Source: Diogma glabrata (taxonomy: Eukaryota > Arthropoda > Insecta > Diptera > Cylindrotomidae). Taken from it: a stretch of DNA of 64,000 bases. A program made the translations under genes and the position numbers. Shown piece after piece: positions 35,035 to 45,644 of the stretch (positions are counted from its first letter, which is position 1; each line of letters starts with the position of its first letter). The notes beneath the pieces are model-generated. The model saw only the letters and a list, made by a program, of their open reading frames with translations. It did no database searches and had not been told where the DNA came from. The stretch spans positions 252,193,905 to 252,257,904 of the forward strand of contig OY856188.1 of the NCBI GenBank assembly GCA_963693315.1, read 5' to 3'.

Positions 35035-37380
35035 TACAGCAACAAGCCCTACTACAGCTTAAAGTAACAAATCGATTTTCATGAAACGCTTCATTACATC
35101 CGTTAATTATATAACGGTTTTGATGCAATTTTAATGTATTGTTTGCGTCAACAACAGGATTCTTTTGAAATTAAAATGAATGCCACAAATTCAATCAAAA
35201 ATATGCACACACTTATACTTACTATATATAGTATTCAATGTGCACTATCTATTATCGAGTACCCGGTACCGAATATTTTAAGATTTTTAACATACCGGAA
35301 TACCAAGGTATCTCGATTTTCTACCCAGGTAATTTAGTCGACTACAAAATATTGAGAACAAAGCAATTAAAAGATCTCTTAGCTAGGATTATTATATTAT
35401 CCGTAAAAGGTAAAATCATGCAATTCATGCTGAGTGTGTGGTATTTCGGAAATAATCTAAATTTTATTATAACCATGCTATATATCATTAAGGTGCAAGT
35501 TTTCAACCGTAATATTTTACCTGTGCCCAATAAATTTAATCTTGTACATGTGTCCAATAAATTTTTAAAAAAATAGTAGCAGCCCACAGATCATATTAAC
35601 ATGCTCGCTAAGGTCGGACACGTGCAAACCATCGATACACGTGAAACCATGTGCAGAGGTCCAAGCGAACTTTTTGTAACTAGAACTGAAAAATGAGATT
35701 CGGTTTTCAAAAAACAGTGGACTGCCGCTGATTTAAGACTCCAAACTGCGACTCCTAAAACAATAGCTTGTAAACTCGATGGATATCAGTGACATTAGTG
35801 GGTGGCGGTATTACTGGTCTACAGTGCCTGCCATGTTCAAAGACTTGCAAATTGAATTAAATATAATGTTCAATTATCATATAATACTAAATTTGTATAA
35901 CTTCTTTGCATTTTCAAATAATTTTGGGATGGAAATAATCAAAACAGAACGTCAAAACACACCTGAATAGAATAATCAATAACAATTAATAAATTTGACT
36001 TTAAAACGTTTTATAAACAAAAAAACACAAATCTGAACCAATGAAAAATCAACCACTGTTAATAAAATATCTGATTTGCATTTGTAATTTATTTATAGTT
36101 GTAGATGTGGTGGTGATAGGTCACAAATACAAATAGATATGGATCCATAATCAATCTGTAAGTTTTATCTTTGGAATGTAAAATCTATAAACACCTTTAT
36201 TGGTGTAAACTGTAAACGATACAATTAAGCAAAAACTAGTATGAATACTTAAGTCAACGTCATTAAAATTCAATAACAAAATTTTTATTTTTATTGTTTA
36301 AAGCTTGTTAATAAACGTAAACAATATAAAACAATATTGAAATATACGCAGGAAAAAATTTAACATATGGTAACATTTTCTTTTTTATTGTTTACTTTAA
36401 ATTCATAAAACAAATTAAAAATGTTTCAACAAATTACTAGCTACAAACTGATAGAATAAAATTGATAGAATAGATTAAAAAATATTAGCATACCTTTATC
36501 GAGTGTCTGGAAGTGAGTCTTAAGATCTAACAACTAGTCGGAAAAATAAAAACGTCAAATAGTTATTTTTGTAACATGGTAAAACGAACAATTTTTATCA
36601 GTAACGCAGACCGCAGTTTGCAATACTGAAAACCTGTTCAAATTAAGGTTATTTTAAGCCCTTAAGTTCTTAACTTACATTGAGTGCACCTATGTGTCGG
36701 CAAAGTATGTAGAGCGAAATACATTAAATTTCTAATGACATTGCAAAAAGACCATAAGAGCTTAATTGTCATTTTAATGTTTTTGCTTCTATAGCTAATT
36801 TATATTTTTATATAGTTTAAATTTCTTTTTGAGTTTTTCTTTTAATAATTTAATAAAGAATGAGTAACTTTACACTTCATGAAACAATTACCTTGTTAGA
36901 CATTCTGAAACAAAAAAAGAAGGCAGTCTTGAGGACTCACGACAGACGTGAAAACTTAAAACTGTGAAATAGCTGTATTTTCATCATCTAGATACAATAA
37001 AATCTTTACTTACTTTACCACACTTTCACACTGTTATTAACTAAGAAAAACATCAAATTCAATAAAAAAGTAAAAACCAAAATATGAATCAAGAGAACGA
37101 GAATAAAATTATTTATAATATACTACCATTAATTTCAACAATATTTAGGTTATTCGTATTATTAAAAAGTATAAAGAAAAACAAATGAATCAAATATGAC
37201 AAACAATTTTTTTTATTTAACTTAAAAATACAAAAAAATCTTTACCTACTATACCACACTTACACACCACACTTAAACCGAAAAAAAACAAATTATAAAT
37301 CAAAAAAATGAGAATAAGAAAACAATTTATGTATCTCACTCTCTTTTAATATGTTTTTTATATTTATTTAGCGTGACGAT
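35035..37380. other. AT-rich non-coding stretch
   Basis: No gene was recognised. Near 36985-37030 and 37230-37280 a block AATCTTTACTTACTTTACCACAC is repeated in diverged form, part of a larger duplication running to 38.7 kb. Confidence 0.3.
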
Positions 37381-37384
37381 GACT

Positions 37385-38690
37385 CGAATATATAAATTTT
37401 TCTCAATACAAAATCGCACAACGCGCCTAAAGAAGTTTTCACGTTGAAAATGGTACAACAATCACAAACAGAAAATAGAAAAAAATTGAAAAAAGAAAAC
37501 CACAACAAAAAGTATAAAAAAACAGAACATTTCTTTTAAAAAATGAATATTGAGATCTCGTAAAAATCACCTGAATGCGTTCTAAATTTTACTTCGCATT
37601 GACGTCACACTGTGCTAAAAGACAATAGCAATAACCTTAGAATATCGATAAATTTAAAAACCGTAAATTGTCCGCAGCCTTAATTAAACTGTGTTTAATC
37701 AATCTTTTGTGATGAAGATATCAACTTATATTGAAAGAGAAACTCAGATAGTAGTTTTTATCTTCCTTATTTCAATTTCAGGGGAACGAAATTATTTTTA
37801 GCCCTGCCTGCCAAAAAAATAATTAATTTTCTTGTTAATATTGAAATTATAATAATTGAACGAAACGGAAAAAGACAGTAACAATAACTTTAAAAACTGC
37901 ATTATCGATCAAATTAAAATTCGTAAAAAGAAATTTTTACGATTTTTATGAATACATGAATAAAAAAACAATAAACAAATATACCACTCCAGGAATTGAA
38001 CTCCCAACCTATAGAAACTGAGTCGACCGCGATATCCATATTGCAATTTGAATCGTTACAACCCAATATAGGTATTTTATACTTTAAAAAATTAGCGTGA
38101 AAATATAAATTTATATTTCATTTTGGATTTTTGAGATCAATTAAACTCAAGTAAGTAAAGAAGTAATTGGAATATTTTCAATTCAAAGGTATGGTTTGAA
38201 GTTTCTCAGAAAAAAACTACAATTCACATTTTTTTTTTTTTTTACGTGTTTCGGATCGAATTCAAATTATCGAATATATAAATTTATCCCCAAACAAAAT
38301 CGCACAACGCGCCTAAAGAAGTTTTCACTTCAAAAATCATTTCATAATCATTAGAAAAATCGCAAAGTTGTTTGGGAGAAAATAATTTGTATTTCTTCAA
38401 TAATTTGGTCTATATATTCGTAGTCATTTTTTCTTTTAGAGTTAAACAATTTGAACAATTAATGAAAGTTAAACAAAATTTATTATTCTTCTAGCAATTA
38501 TTTAATTTTATTAACTTATGAAGGAACATCATGAATCTTATGAAGGAAAATGACATGTCAAAATGATATTAAATCAAACGGTTCTGTTAAAAGACAATAA
38601 GACAAAAGACTATAGCAATAACCTTAAAAAACTACTTTACCGATAAATTTAAATACTGTAAATTGTTCGAAGCAGATACCTTACCAGATA
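37385..38690. repeat. Diverged direct duplication, offset about 880-1000 bp
   Basis: CGAATATATAAATTTTTCTC...AAATCGCACAACGCGCC with AAAGAAGTTTTCAC at about 37385-37447 recurs at about 38268-38333. AAAAGACAATAGCAATAACCTT with GATAAATTTAAAAACCGTAAATTGT at about 37617-37675 recurs at about 38588-38667. The order is the same, so this is one segmental duplication with internal changes or two copies of an unnamed repeat. Confidence 0.65.
37983..38062 (-). repeat. tRNA-derived (SINE-head-like) sequence
   Basis: On the minus strand GTTGGGAGTTCAATTCCTGG contains a near-perfect Pol III B box (GTTCAATTCC) in a T-arm-like context. It is preceded by ATCGCGGTCGACTCAGTTTCTATAG, which resembles a tRNA anticodon arm. 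No clear A box and no matched acceptor stem were found, so it is not called a tRNA gene. It could be a decayed tRNA or a SINE fragment. Confidence 0.35.
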
Positions 38691-38701
38691 GCAGATACCT
38701 A

Positions 38702-39633
38702 GAAAACTATTGGATAAGGAAGAAAATATTGCGCAAATGATGGGCAACAAAAAGGTGATCCGAGTTACGAGGGTGAAATGGGGTGAGTTTTTAGCGGTGG
38801 AAAATGGTTATTCACGATTTTCAGGGAAACTAGACCTTCTATCGTAGAAAGTTTAAAATAAAAGTTGTAGGTAATAGAAAGGTCTATAACTTTACAGGCC
38901 CTTTACATAGGCCATTTTTTCACATAACCTAAAATTTGCCGTGAAAATAGAAAAAACCGAGAAAAAAGATCTTAAATGAAAAATCTAAACTGAACATTAC
39001 CATGGAAAAATTTATATTTTTTAAGGATTTCAACGGTAAATTTTAACAAATAATGAACATTTTTAAACAATCATTGAAAAATAACTCTAAAATCAAGTTT
39101 ATTCAGTTTTTCGCATTTCCTGGAAAATTTTTCCGTGTCTATGTTACGTTAATGTTAATTTTTTTGCAGCATCTAAAAGTAATCATTTCAACAAAAATAA
39201 AGATTATTGATTTTTTTTAAAAAACTGTTTCCAGCACAGGAGAATTTTCGTGTGAAAATGAGGTCACTTTTTTGGTTTAAAATCAAAAACGTAAAAATAA
39301 ATATTTTGATTCCAAAACATTACAGCATATTAAGAACATAATAAGGTACAAAATTGTGTAAAAGAAAATTTTTTTGTGGAAGATAAAAATTAAAAACGAA
39401 AAGACCTTTTTTTCTCGTTTTTTTTCTATTTTCACAGCAAATTTTAGGTTATGTGAAAAAATGGCCTATGTAAAATTTATAGACCTTTTTATTACCTACA
39501 ACTTTTACTTTAAACTTTTTTTGATGACCTATTTCGCTGAAAATCGTGAAAAACGTAACTCGTAGCTCGGATTACCTTTAATTTATGTTTCCCATCATTT
39601 GCGCAATATTTTCTTCCTTATCCAATAGTTTTC
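38702..39633. mobile_element. Long inverted-repeat element (arms about 240-275 bp)
   Basis: Positions 38702-38977 pair with 39398-39633 in inverse: AAAACTATTGGATAAGGAAG at the outside, AATATTGCGCAAATGATGGG, then AGGCCATTTTTTCACATAACC and GAAAATAGAAAAAA further in. The left arm has about 40 bp more in its GAGGGTGAAATGGGG part. The spacer of about 420 bp is AT-rich and has no ORF. Foldback-like, family unknown. Confidence 0.8.
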
Positions 39634-39639
39634 ATGCTG

Positions 39640-40535
39640 TTTCATGCAAAAATAATTTTTCTATGATAACAAATGAAAAGTCTATTCCACTAGTGTAAAA
39701 AGAATAACAAATTGTAGTTGCTATGGTTTTTCATATAATTTTACAAAGTATTTTAAACAACGCAACCATGAAAAAATAGAATATGAATTTTAAATGTTTT
39801 GTTGTCGATTTCTAGCTTTATAATTTATAGTAAACATCGATTACATATTCCTATCATAGAAAAAATTGCATTTCCTACGCGAGATAAAAACGTTTTTCGT
39901 TCGTAAACATGTCTCACTCGACGCTAGTGCGTCTCGTGAACAAATGTTTACTCACGAAAAAAACAATGTTTTCATCTCTTGTAGGAAAATATACTATTCT
40001 CTGGCATTGACACCTCTGGCATTGACACCCAAATAATTTTCTGTTGTTTGAGGAAAAATTATCTGTTATAAAATGTTTATCAAATTGATATTAAGATTAG
40101 TTCTGGTAGGCATATAACATAGGTGACAATGGTGGGATTGTAAACCATTTACCAAATTAAGTTGGTTGCTAGTTCAAGAGCCTAACGAAAATACGAATTT
40201 TAGGTATTACTTTTTTGTCGCTTAATAACCATACAAATTTGATGTGCTGTTCTGTTCTGTTCTATTAGACCTTATAGTTTTAAGTGGTGGTTTTCCAGTA
40301 GGCTAGATTTACGCAACAACCTATTTTTTCCATAGCCGATTTGATCCCCTAATTGGGTTTAATTTTTAAAACAATGGCAAAGCTATCGATCAGCTTTACA
40401 CATATAGGAGGATAGGATTGGGAACTAAAACTAATTCTGTGCACCAGTATATGGAGAGCGAGGGTCCTGATATTGACTGACAAGTATACTTATACTGACA
40501 AGTATAAAGGGCCAAATTATAAGTTGGAGTACTCT
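39640..40535. other. Non-coding stretch
   Basis: CTCTGGCATTGACACC occurs twice in tandem near 40000-40027 and AAGTATACTTATACTGACAAGTATA forms a small repeat near 40481-40506. No gene was recognised. Confidence 0.3.
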
Positions 40536-40559
40536 TTTTTTGATAAATATTGTGTTTGG

Positions 40560-40925
40560 GCATACATACTAGGGTGGCCCTTAAAAAAAAAGTTTTAATT
40601 TTTTGTACGGCACAAAATGGGAGGGTGTCGTACAAAAAATTAAAATATTTTTTTAGGCTCAGAACCAAACCTCTAAACTTTAAGTTCCCAGGGGAACGGC
40701 TTAAAATTGAACGATTGATTTCAAATTTTGCAAATAATAATTTTATGGGTATTGACACGAAGTGGGAGAATGTCGTACAAAAAATTTAAATTTCTTTTTT
40801 AAGGTCCAGAGCAAAACCTCTCTACTCTAGGTGGCCAGGGTACGCCTTAGAATTGAACAAATTTTACAAATAATATTTTTATGGGTATTGACACGAAATG
40901 GGGGGTGCCGCAAACTGTACAGTGA
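40560..40925 (+). repeat. Imperfect tandem repeat, period about 150 bp
   Basis: The block GGGTATTGACACGAARTGGGRG followed by GTCGTACAAAAAATTTAAA and AACCTCT..ACT...GTNCCCAGGG recurs at about 40580-40735, 40745-40880 and, in part, 40880-40925. Open frames on both strands here are a side effect of the repeat and are not called genes. Confidence 0.65.
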
Positions 40926-40989
40926 AAAAAAAAATTCTAACGCAACCTAAGGGCCTCCCTAATACATAAGTAACACCAAATTGTGAGAA

Positions 40990-41560
40990 TCAAGGCTTTT
41001 TAGTTGAATTCAAAAGATCATAAAATGGTATCGTTAAAGATATGCTACATTGGTCAAACTCTTTGTATTTGGCCAATATACTCGCCTTCAAAAATGCTGA
41101 TTGGTAAATCTTTAAAGCTAATACAAATCGTTTCTACGATATTGATAGTACTGGGAAAAAACTTGTTACAATTAAGAAAACCAAACCAATTTTTTAGGGT
41201 CATACAAAGATAGATTTACTTTCCTACGTAACGAATGTCCAAAACAAATCCCTCGAGCCTTTGCCTTTGACAAAGCACGGCATGAAACCTTATCAATAAG
41301 TTGAAATATTATGGAAACCAAAAACAACTTGCTTGGACTGAAAGTAGGGTTTCATACCGGCAGAATGTTTCGGATCAACGCCGTATCACCGAAAGCTTTT
41401 ATAACAAATGCGTTTCTCAACGATTTGTATTCGACTCTATTTCTTATCTATACATATATATGACTTGTAAGATGTCGCCATTAATACCCCCAGGACTCAG
41501 GTCCTCCAAGTACACCTCTATCAACGGATATTCAGAAACGTTAATTTATAGTTTACTATT
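40990..41560 (+). mobile_element. LINE family A, internally deleted plus-strand copy
   Basis: Near 41008-41090 the plus strand reads VELNSKDHKMVSLKICYIGQ, which aligns with the endonuclease of the 17.3-19.9 kb copy (ELNTKYHNMVSLKVSCSNQ). At 41525-41545 ACGGATATTCAGAAACGTTAA is the family's 3'-end block. Nearly all of the RT is missing between them. The end passes into an (AATT)n tract. Confidence 0.6.
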
Positions 41561-41565
41561 TACTA

Positions 41566-41606
41566 TAATTATTAATTAATTAATTAATTAATTAATTAAA
41601 GTAATT
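41566..41606. repeat. (ATTA/AATT)n microsatellite
   Basis: About ten units of TTAA/TAAT type follow the 3' end of the LINE family A copy; it may be the LINE's own tail, which in some clades is a short tandem repeat instead of poly(A). Confidence 0.75.
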
Positions 41607-41609
41607 AAT

Positions 41610-42865
41610 TAAGTATTTAATTAATTACGCTGAACCTATCTTTATATAAAAAAACTTCAAGTTTTAGTGTTACGATTCTAAAGTAATCGTTTTACTAACG
41701 ATTTTACACATTAAAATTATGATCCTTATTAGTTATTAATCTCGCATTATAATAAAAACAAAACATAATGAAATAATAAAAATATGTTGAAAATAGTAAT
41801 CATGTAATAAACAAGCGAACCAAAGATGAGTGGATACGGTTTGTTTGAATTACTTTTACAGAATTAATTGTTGTTGGAATTATACTTCTATGTATGTATA
41901 TGTTTTAAAGAAATTAATAATTAATGAGGTCGCAATGCTTGAGAAAAAGAAAATTAAAATAAATACATAAAATAAAACATTTAAATTTGAATAAAAATAT
42001 ATTTAATGGTTTCGTTTTTGGTGAACATTATCTTCTGACGTGCTATTGCCATTATTTTTGGTGTTTTACATTAGAATTCCCAAAGGGTATGACGACTGAC
42101 GAAAATTAATTTTTGCGGTTTTTTATGCAATACAAATGTATGTTGTTGTGTTAATAATTTTATTTTGGTTTTGGTGATTTGAAACGTATCAAATGCAGGA
42201 TACACTTTGTCAATTTTATCGTAATCTAATTCCACTTGATCCTCACATAACCACAATTTTGTTTAAGGAAATCCCAGTGCTCATATAAATATCCTTTCTT
42301 CTAAAAACTGAAATTCAGCATTTCTGTTATAATTAACAGAATGTAGGGGCTCCTACCATCACTAACTATCGTTTTTGGAAAACTGATTTTAACCATTTTT
42401 AACATAAATAGTTCAAAATATGTCAAAAAATGATAACTACTTTACATATATGTCAAGAATTAACAGCAACAAAGATATCGATTTTTATTTAACAAAACTC
42501 GTTTTCTAAAATAATTAAGGCAAAACAAATAAAAAGTGAATTACGTAACAAATACAAAAAAAAACTAACTGTTTCTCTTGTACATATGTAGTTTTTTAAG
42601 ATTTACACATAAAAATTAAGATTCATAAAATAAAATAAATAAACGATGCGGTCGGTCTTCCCCCATCATTTTTTTTAAAGAAGAAACCAGACAAGTTACA
42701 ACGTTTATTTGTGTCTAAGAGAATCACTACTTAAAGAGATTAATGAACTTTTCAAGAACGTAATTGATTTTTCTGAAAACTAAAACGTCAACTTTTATAG
42801 TTTAATGTTTAGAGTATAATAATTAATTAAAAATATATTCCTATTGATTATAAACAAGTTTGGTT
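41610..42865. other. AT-rich non-coding stretch
   Basis: No gene or element end was recognised. Confidence 0.3.
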
Positions 42866-42869
42866 AGAA

Positions 42870-43870
42870 AATTTAATTTTTATTTGAAAAAGTTGATAGG
42901 CAGCGTTTAAATTTATTTTGAAGACTCTGTTGATTGGTCATAATACACTTAAGCATACAAGCTATCCTGGAACCATTGCTATAATTTAATAACTTTGTGT
43001 GGCATAAGCTTATTTTTTTTTTTTTTAATAACAAGTGTTGTGTAGTAAGAATTACAAAATGTGTCACAACAACGCATAAATACCTTTTAAGACCCAGATC
43101 CCACAACATCATGCGTCTTGAGGTATAGGTGGACGCTTTTTTTAAATCTTTGTGGATTGAAGGCACTCGAGACTATTGATTCGGGCAAAGCATTCCATTT
43201 GTACGATGTACGTACAAAGAAATCCCTTTGCATTCTATTACTATGACAGTGAGTAATCTCGACAGTCCGACTGCCTGCACAAACCGATTTACGAGTCAAA
43301 CGGGGAAAAACATATGTCTGAGGCATTATGGAGCTTATTTCATCCGAGCACTGCTGGTGACGATATTTATAAAAAACAACGAGATCAGCAACAGTGCGAC
43401 GATGTTGAAGGGAATCAAGATTTAATGTTAAATTTCGATCACCAACAATTCGTATAGCACGCTTTTGAATAGAGTCCAAATAGCTAGGATGGTAACAGAT
43501 GCAGCGCCTTAAGTTTGACAACAATACTCCATACAGGAACGAATATAGGACTTATAAATGTGGAGTAATTGATGCGAAGTAAAATATTTTTTACATCTAT
43601 TGAGGAGGCCGAGTTTTCTTGACGCGCTCTTTGCCATGGCCATTATATGATCGTTCCAGAGTAAGTCATTCGATATTATGACTCCCAATAAACGAATGCT
43701 TTAATATTCGTCTATTTGGTCGTCACACATATTAATTCTTCGGTCGGGATTTATTCGTTCATGCATTTTACCCTTTGAAGATAGGGGGACGAATGACTTG
43801 TGCAGTGTACTATCTGCAAAACTATTTATAGGGTTACTGGTGATTTGCAACCGTTCATTGATATAAATTT
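42870..43870 (-). mobile_element. LINE family B, 5'-truncated copy
   Basis: On the minus strand the RT palm end reads INSFADSTLHKSF near 43800, where the catalytic ADD is reduced to AD. It is followed by a thumb region (LLGVIISNDLLWNDH type), then 43087-43524 with SIQKRAIRIVGD, LDSLQHRRTVADLVVFYKY and QRDFFVRTSYKWNALPES, ending FNPQRFKKSVHLYL. The 3' UTR contains the GTGTTGTGTAGTAAGAATTAC block also found at 52345 and, diverged, at 3560. Frame breaks are few in the C-terminal half, so this copy is younger than the R1 remnant. Confidence 0.8.
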
Positions 43871-45299
43871 CGTTGATATAAATAGGTTTATTTCTGTTTT
43901 TTACGACTATATTTGTGTACGTTATTATAGTCTTAATAGAATAAAACAAACAGCTGTTAATTTTATTTTGTACTGCGAATGTAGCGGAACACAATAAAAA
44001 ATTTATTTGATTGTATTGAATGCTGAAATAAATTTGATTGTATTTTATAAAAATTTGATTGCATTTTATAAAAAACATCAAAAGCAAATATTTTCGCTCT
44101 GGTTATACAAAAACAGTAAATTCAAACTAAAGCGCATGTCGAATATTAAAAAAGGCAAAGGCTACTATAATTAAATTAAATTAAATTTCCAAAAGATTGT
44201 TTTTGGTTTCTCATTAGTATAAAATTTGATGTCTTTCATTGTAGGTCTTTTCATTTTCAAAATACCAAATAATTAAATAGATATCGAAATTGAATCAAAT
44301 TTATTTAATTGTTTGAAATTAATTATTCAAAAAAATATAATAAAATTCATTGTTTTTCTTTATTCGTTTTACTGATTTTATCAACAAATTTTAAAATAAT
44401 TTAATTTAACTTAATAAATGTTACTCTATCGGAAGGCTAAAACGATGTATTGTGTTCGTGCTTAATGAATTTTATTCTCTCAAAAATTTGTAATGCTCGC
44501 TCGTGCCTCGAACTCATCGTAAACTTGTAAAAATAAAATAAAATATTGCATTAAACACTTACACAATTGATTACTATTGTTTCGACTTTTCATACAACAA
44601 CCTTAAATCTATTAAAATAGATAAGGAAATTTTTTAAAGAAGGAAATTTTTTAAAAGAAGTAAATATGTCTTGACTTCGTGATTTTCAAACAATTTTAAA
44701 ATTGTAAAAGCTCTTTTTCGAAACAAAGGCAACTGCTCAGAAATAAAATAGTGATGCCAAACATCCCAAATTTTTCAATATGTTTAAAATGCATGGATGC
44801 ACAGAGAGCCAACTTGTTGTTCCAGGTGATTTTAAGTTTCGTTTCACAGGGTCAAAATATTCCTGAAATTCAGATAACATGGTGAGGCTTTGGGATTTTC
44901 GAACATCAGAAGGCTGAAATTATGATATTTTAACATCAGAAGGATGAAATTCCATCGCGAATTTGACAATACTCAAGCCGATGCATTTATGTAAAATTAT
45001 CGGGTGAACGACATCTTTCTGAAGCCTGGTAAAAAATTGGTTGGTGCAACCATTTCAAAATAAGTTTTAATTTAAAACGCTTCTACTATTAAATGTGAAA
45101 AATCCCGCACTTTCCAAGTTTTTACCCGCTTTCCCGTTTTATATGAAATATCCCACAAACGGGAAAAAATCCGGCGATCTGGCAACACTGCATAGGCCAA
45201 TATTTCATAATAGGATGTACGAAATAATAAACAGGTGCAAACAAAATGTTTAAAAAATTTAAAAGGTTACTAACATATTTATCTATATTGTTCCCACGA
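43871..45299. other. Non-coding stretch
   Basis: Short tandem AAATTTGATTGTATTTTATAAA blocks lie near 44000-44075. AACATCAGAAGGCTGAAATT and AACATCAGAAGGATGAAATTCC near 44902-44950 form a small tandem duplication. No gene was recognised. Confidence 0.3.
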
Positions 45300-45642
45300 G
45301 TTAAGACGCAATAAAGGTCACCAACAGGCCTTCGTCTATACCTGTTAGAAGTCTATATACAACTGGGGGCAACAGGTGCCCAGAGGTTGGTACTTTTCAT
45401 GGTTTGATCCTACATGAGTCCTCTAGTGTGTACCCACCAGAGGGTGCTAATAAGGGAGCACCTTCCAGCGACCCGGGCGGCTAAGCCAAAGTCCCCGTTC
45501 CCGCTAGACATGACAACAGGTTTACGGTTTGCAATAGCAGGCTAGAGCCCACTATAGCTCAGGTATCTCGGGTTCGCCAAGTACCGTATCACGGTCTAAT
45601 CAGACCAGTGACCCCTGAGGTCAGACCAGTGACCCCTGAGGT
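45300..45642. repeat. GC-rich island with a 21-bp tandem duplication
   Basis: The block is clearly richer in G and C than everything around it. It ends in two exact copies of CAGACCAGTGACCCCTGAGGT (45601-45621 and 45622-45642), directly against the 3' end of a LINE family A copy. Text such as GGGGGCAACAGGTGCCCAGAGG and CCACCAGAGGGTGC has the look of the untranslated end of another LINE, but no frame gives a domain. Confidence 0.5.
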
Positions 45643-45644
45643 CG

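Noticed and set aside
35134..35576. Two overlapping plus-strand ORFs of 67 and 112 codons
   Set aside because: There is no recognisable domain, no splice-site support and no similarity to neighbouring elements; an open frame of this length is possible by chance here.
37983..38062. A functional tRNA gene
   Set aside because: Only a B-box-like T arm and a loose anticodon arm are seen; acceptor and D arms do not pair.
40396..40789. ORFs of 120 and 79 codons on opposite strands
   Set aside because: They overlap an imperfect 150-bp tandem repeat, which keeps frames open by repetition.
43701..44087. 128-codon minus-strand ORF as an independent gene
   Set aside because: Its C-terminal half is LINE family B RT (FADSTLHKSF) and its N-terminal half is low-complexity AT-rich text.
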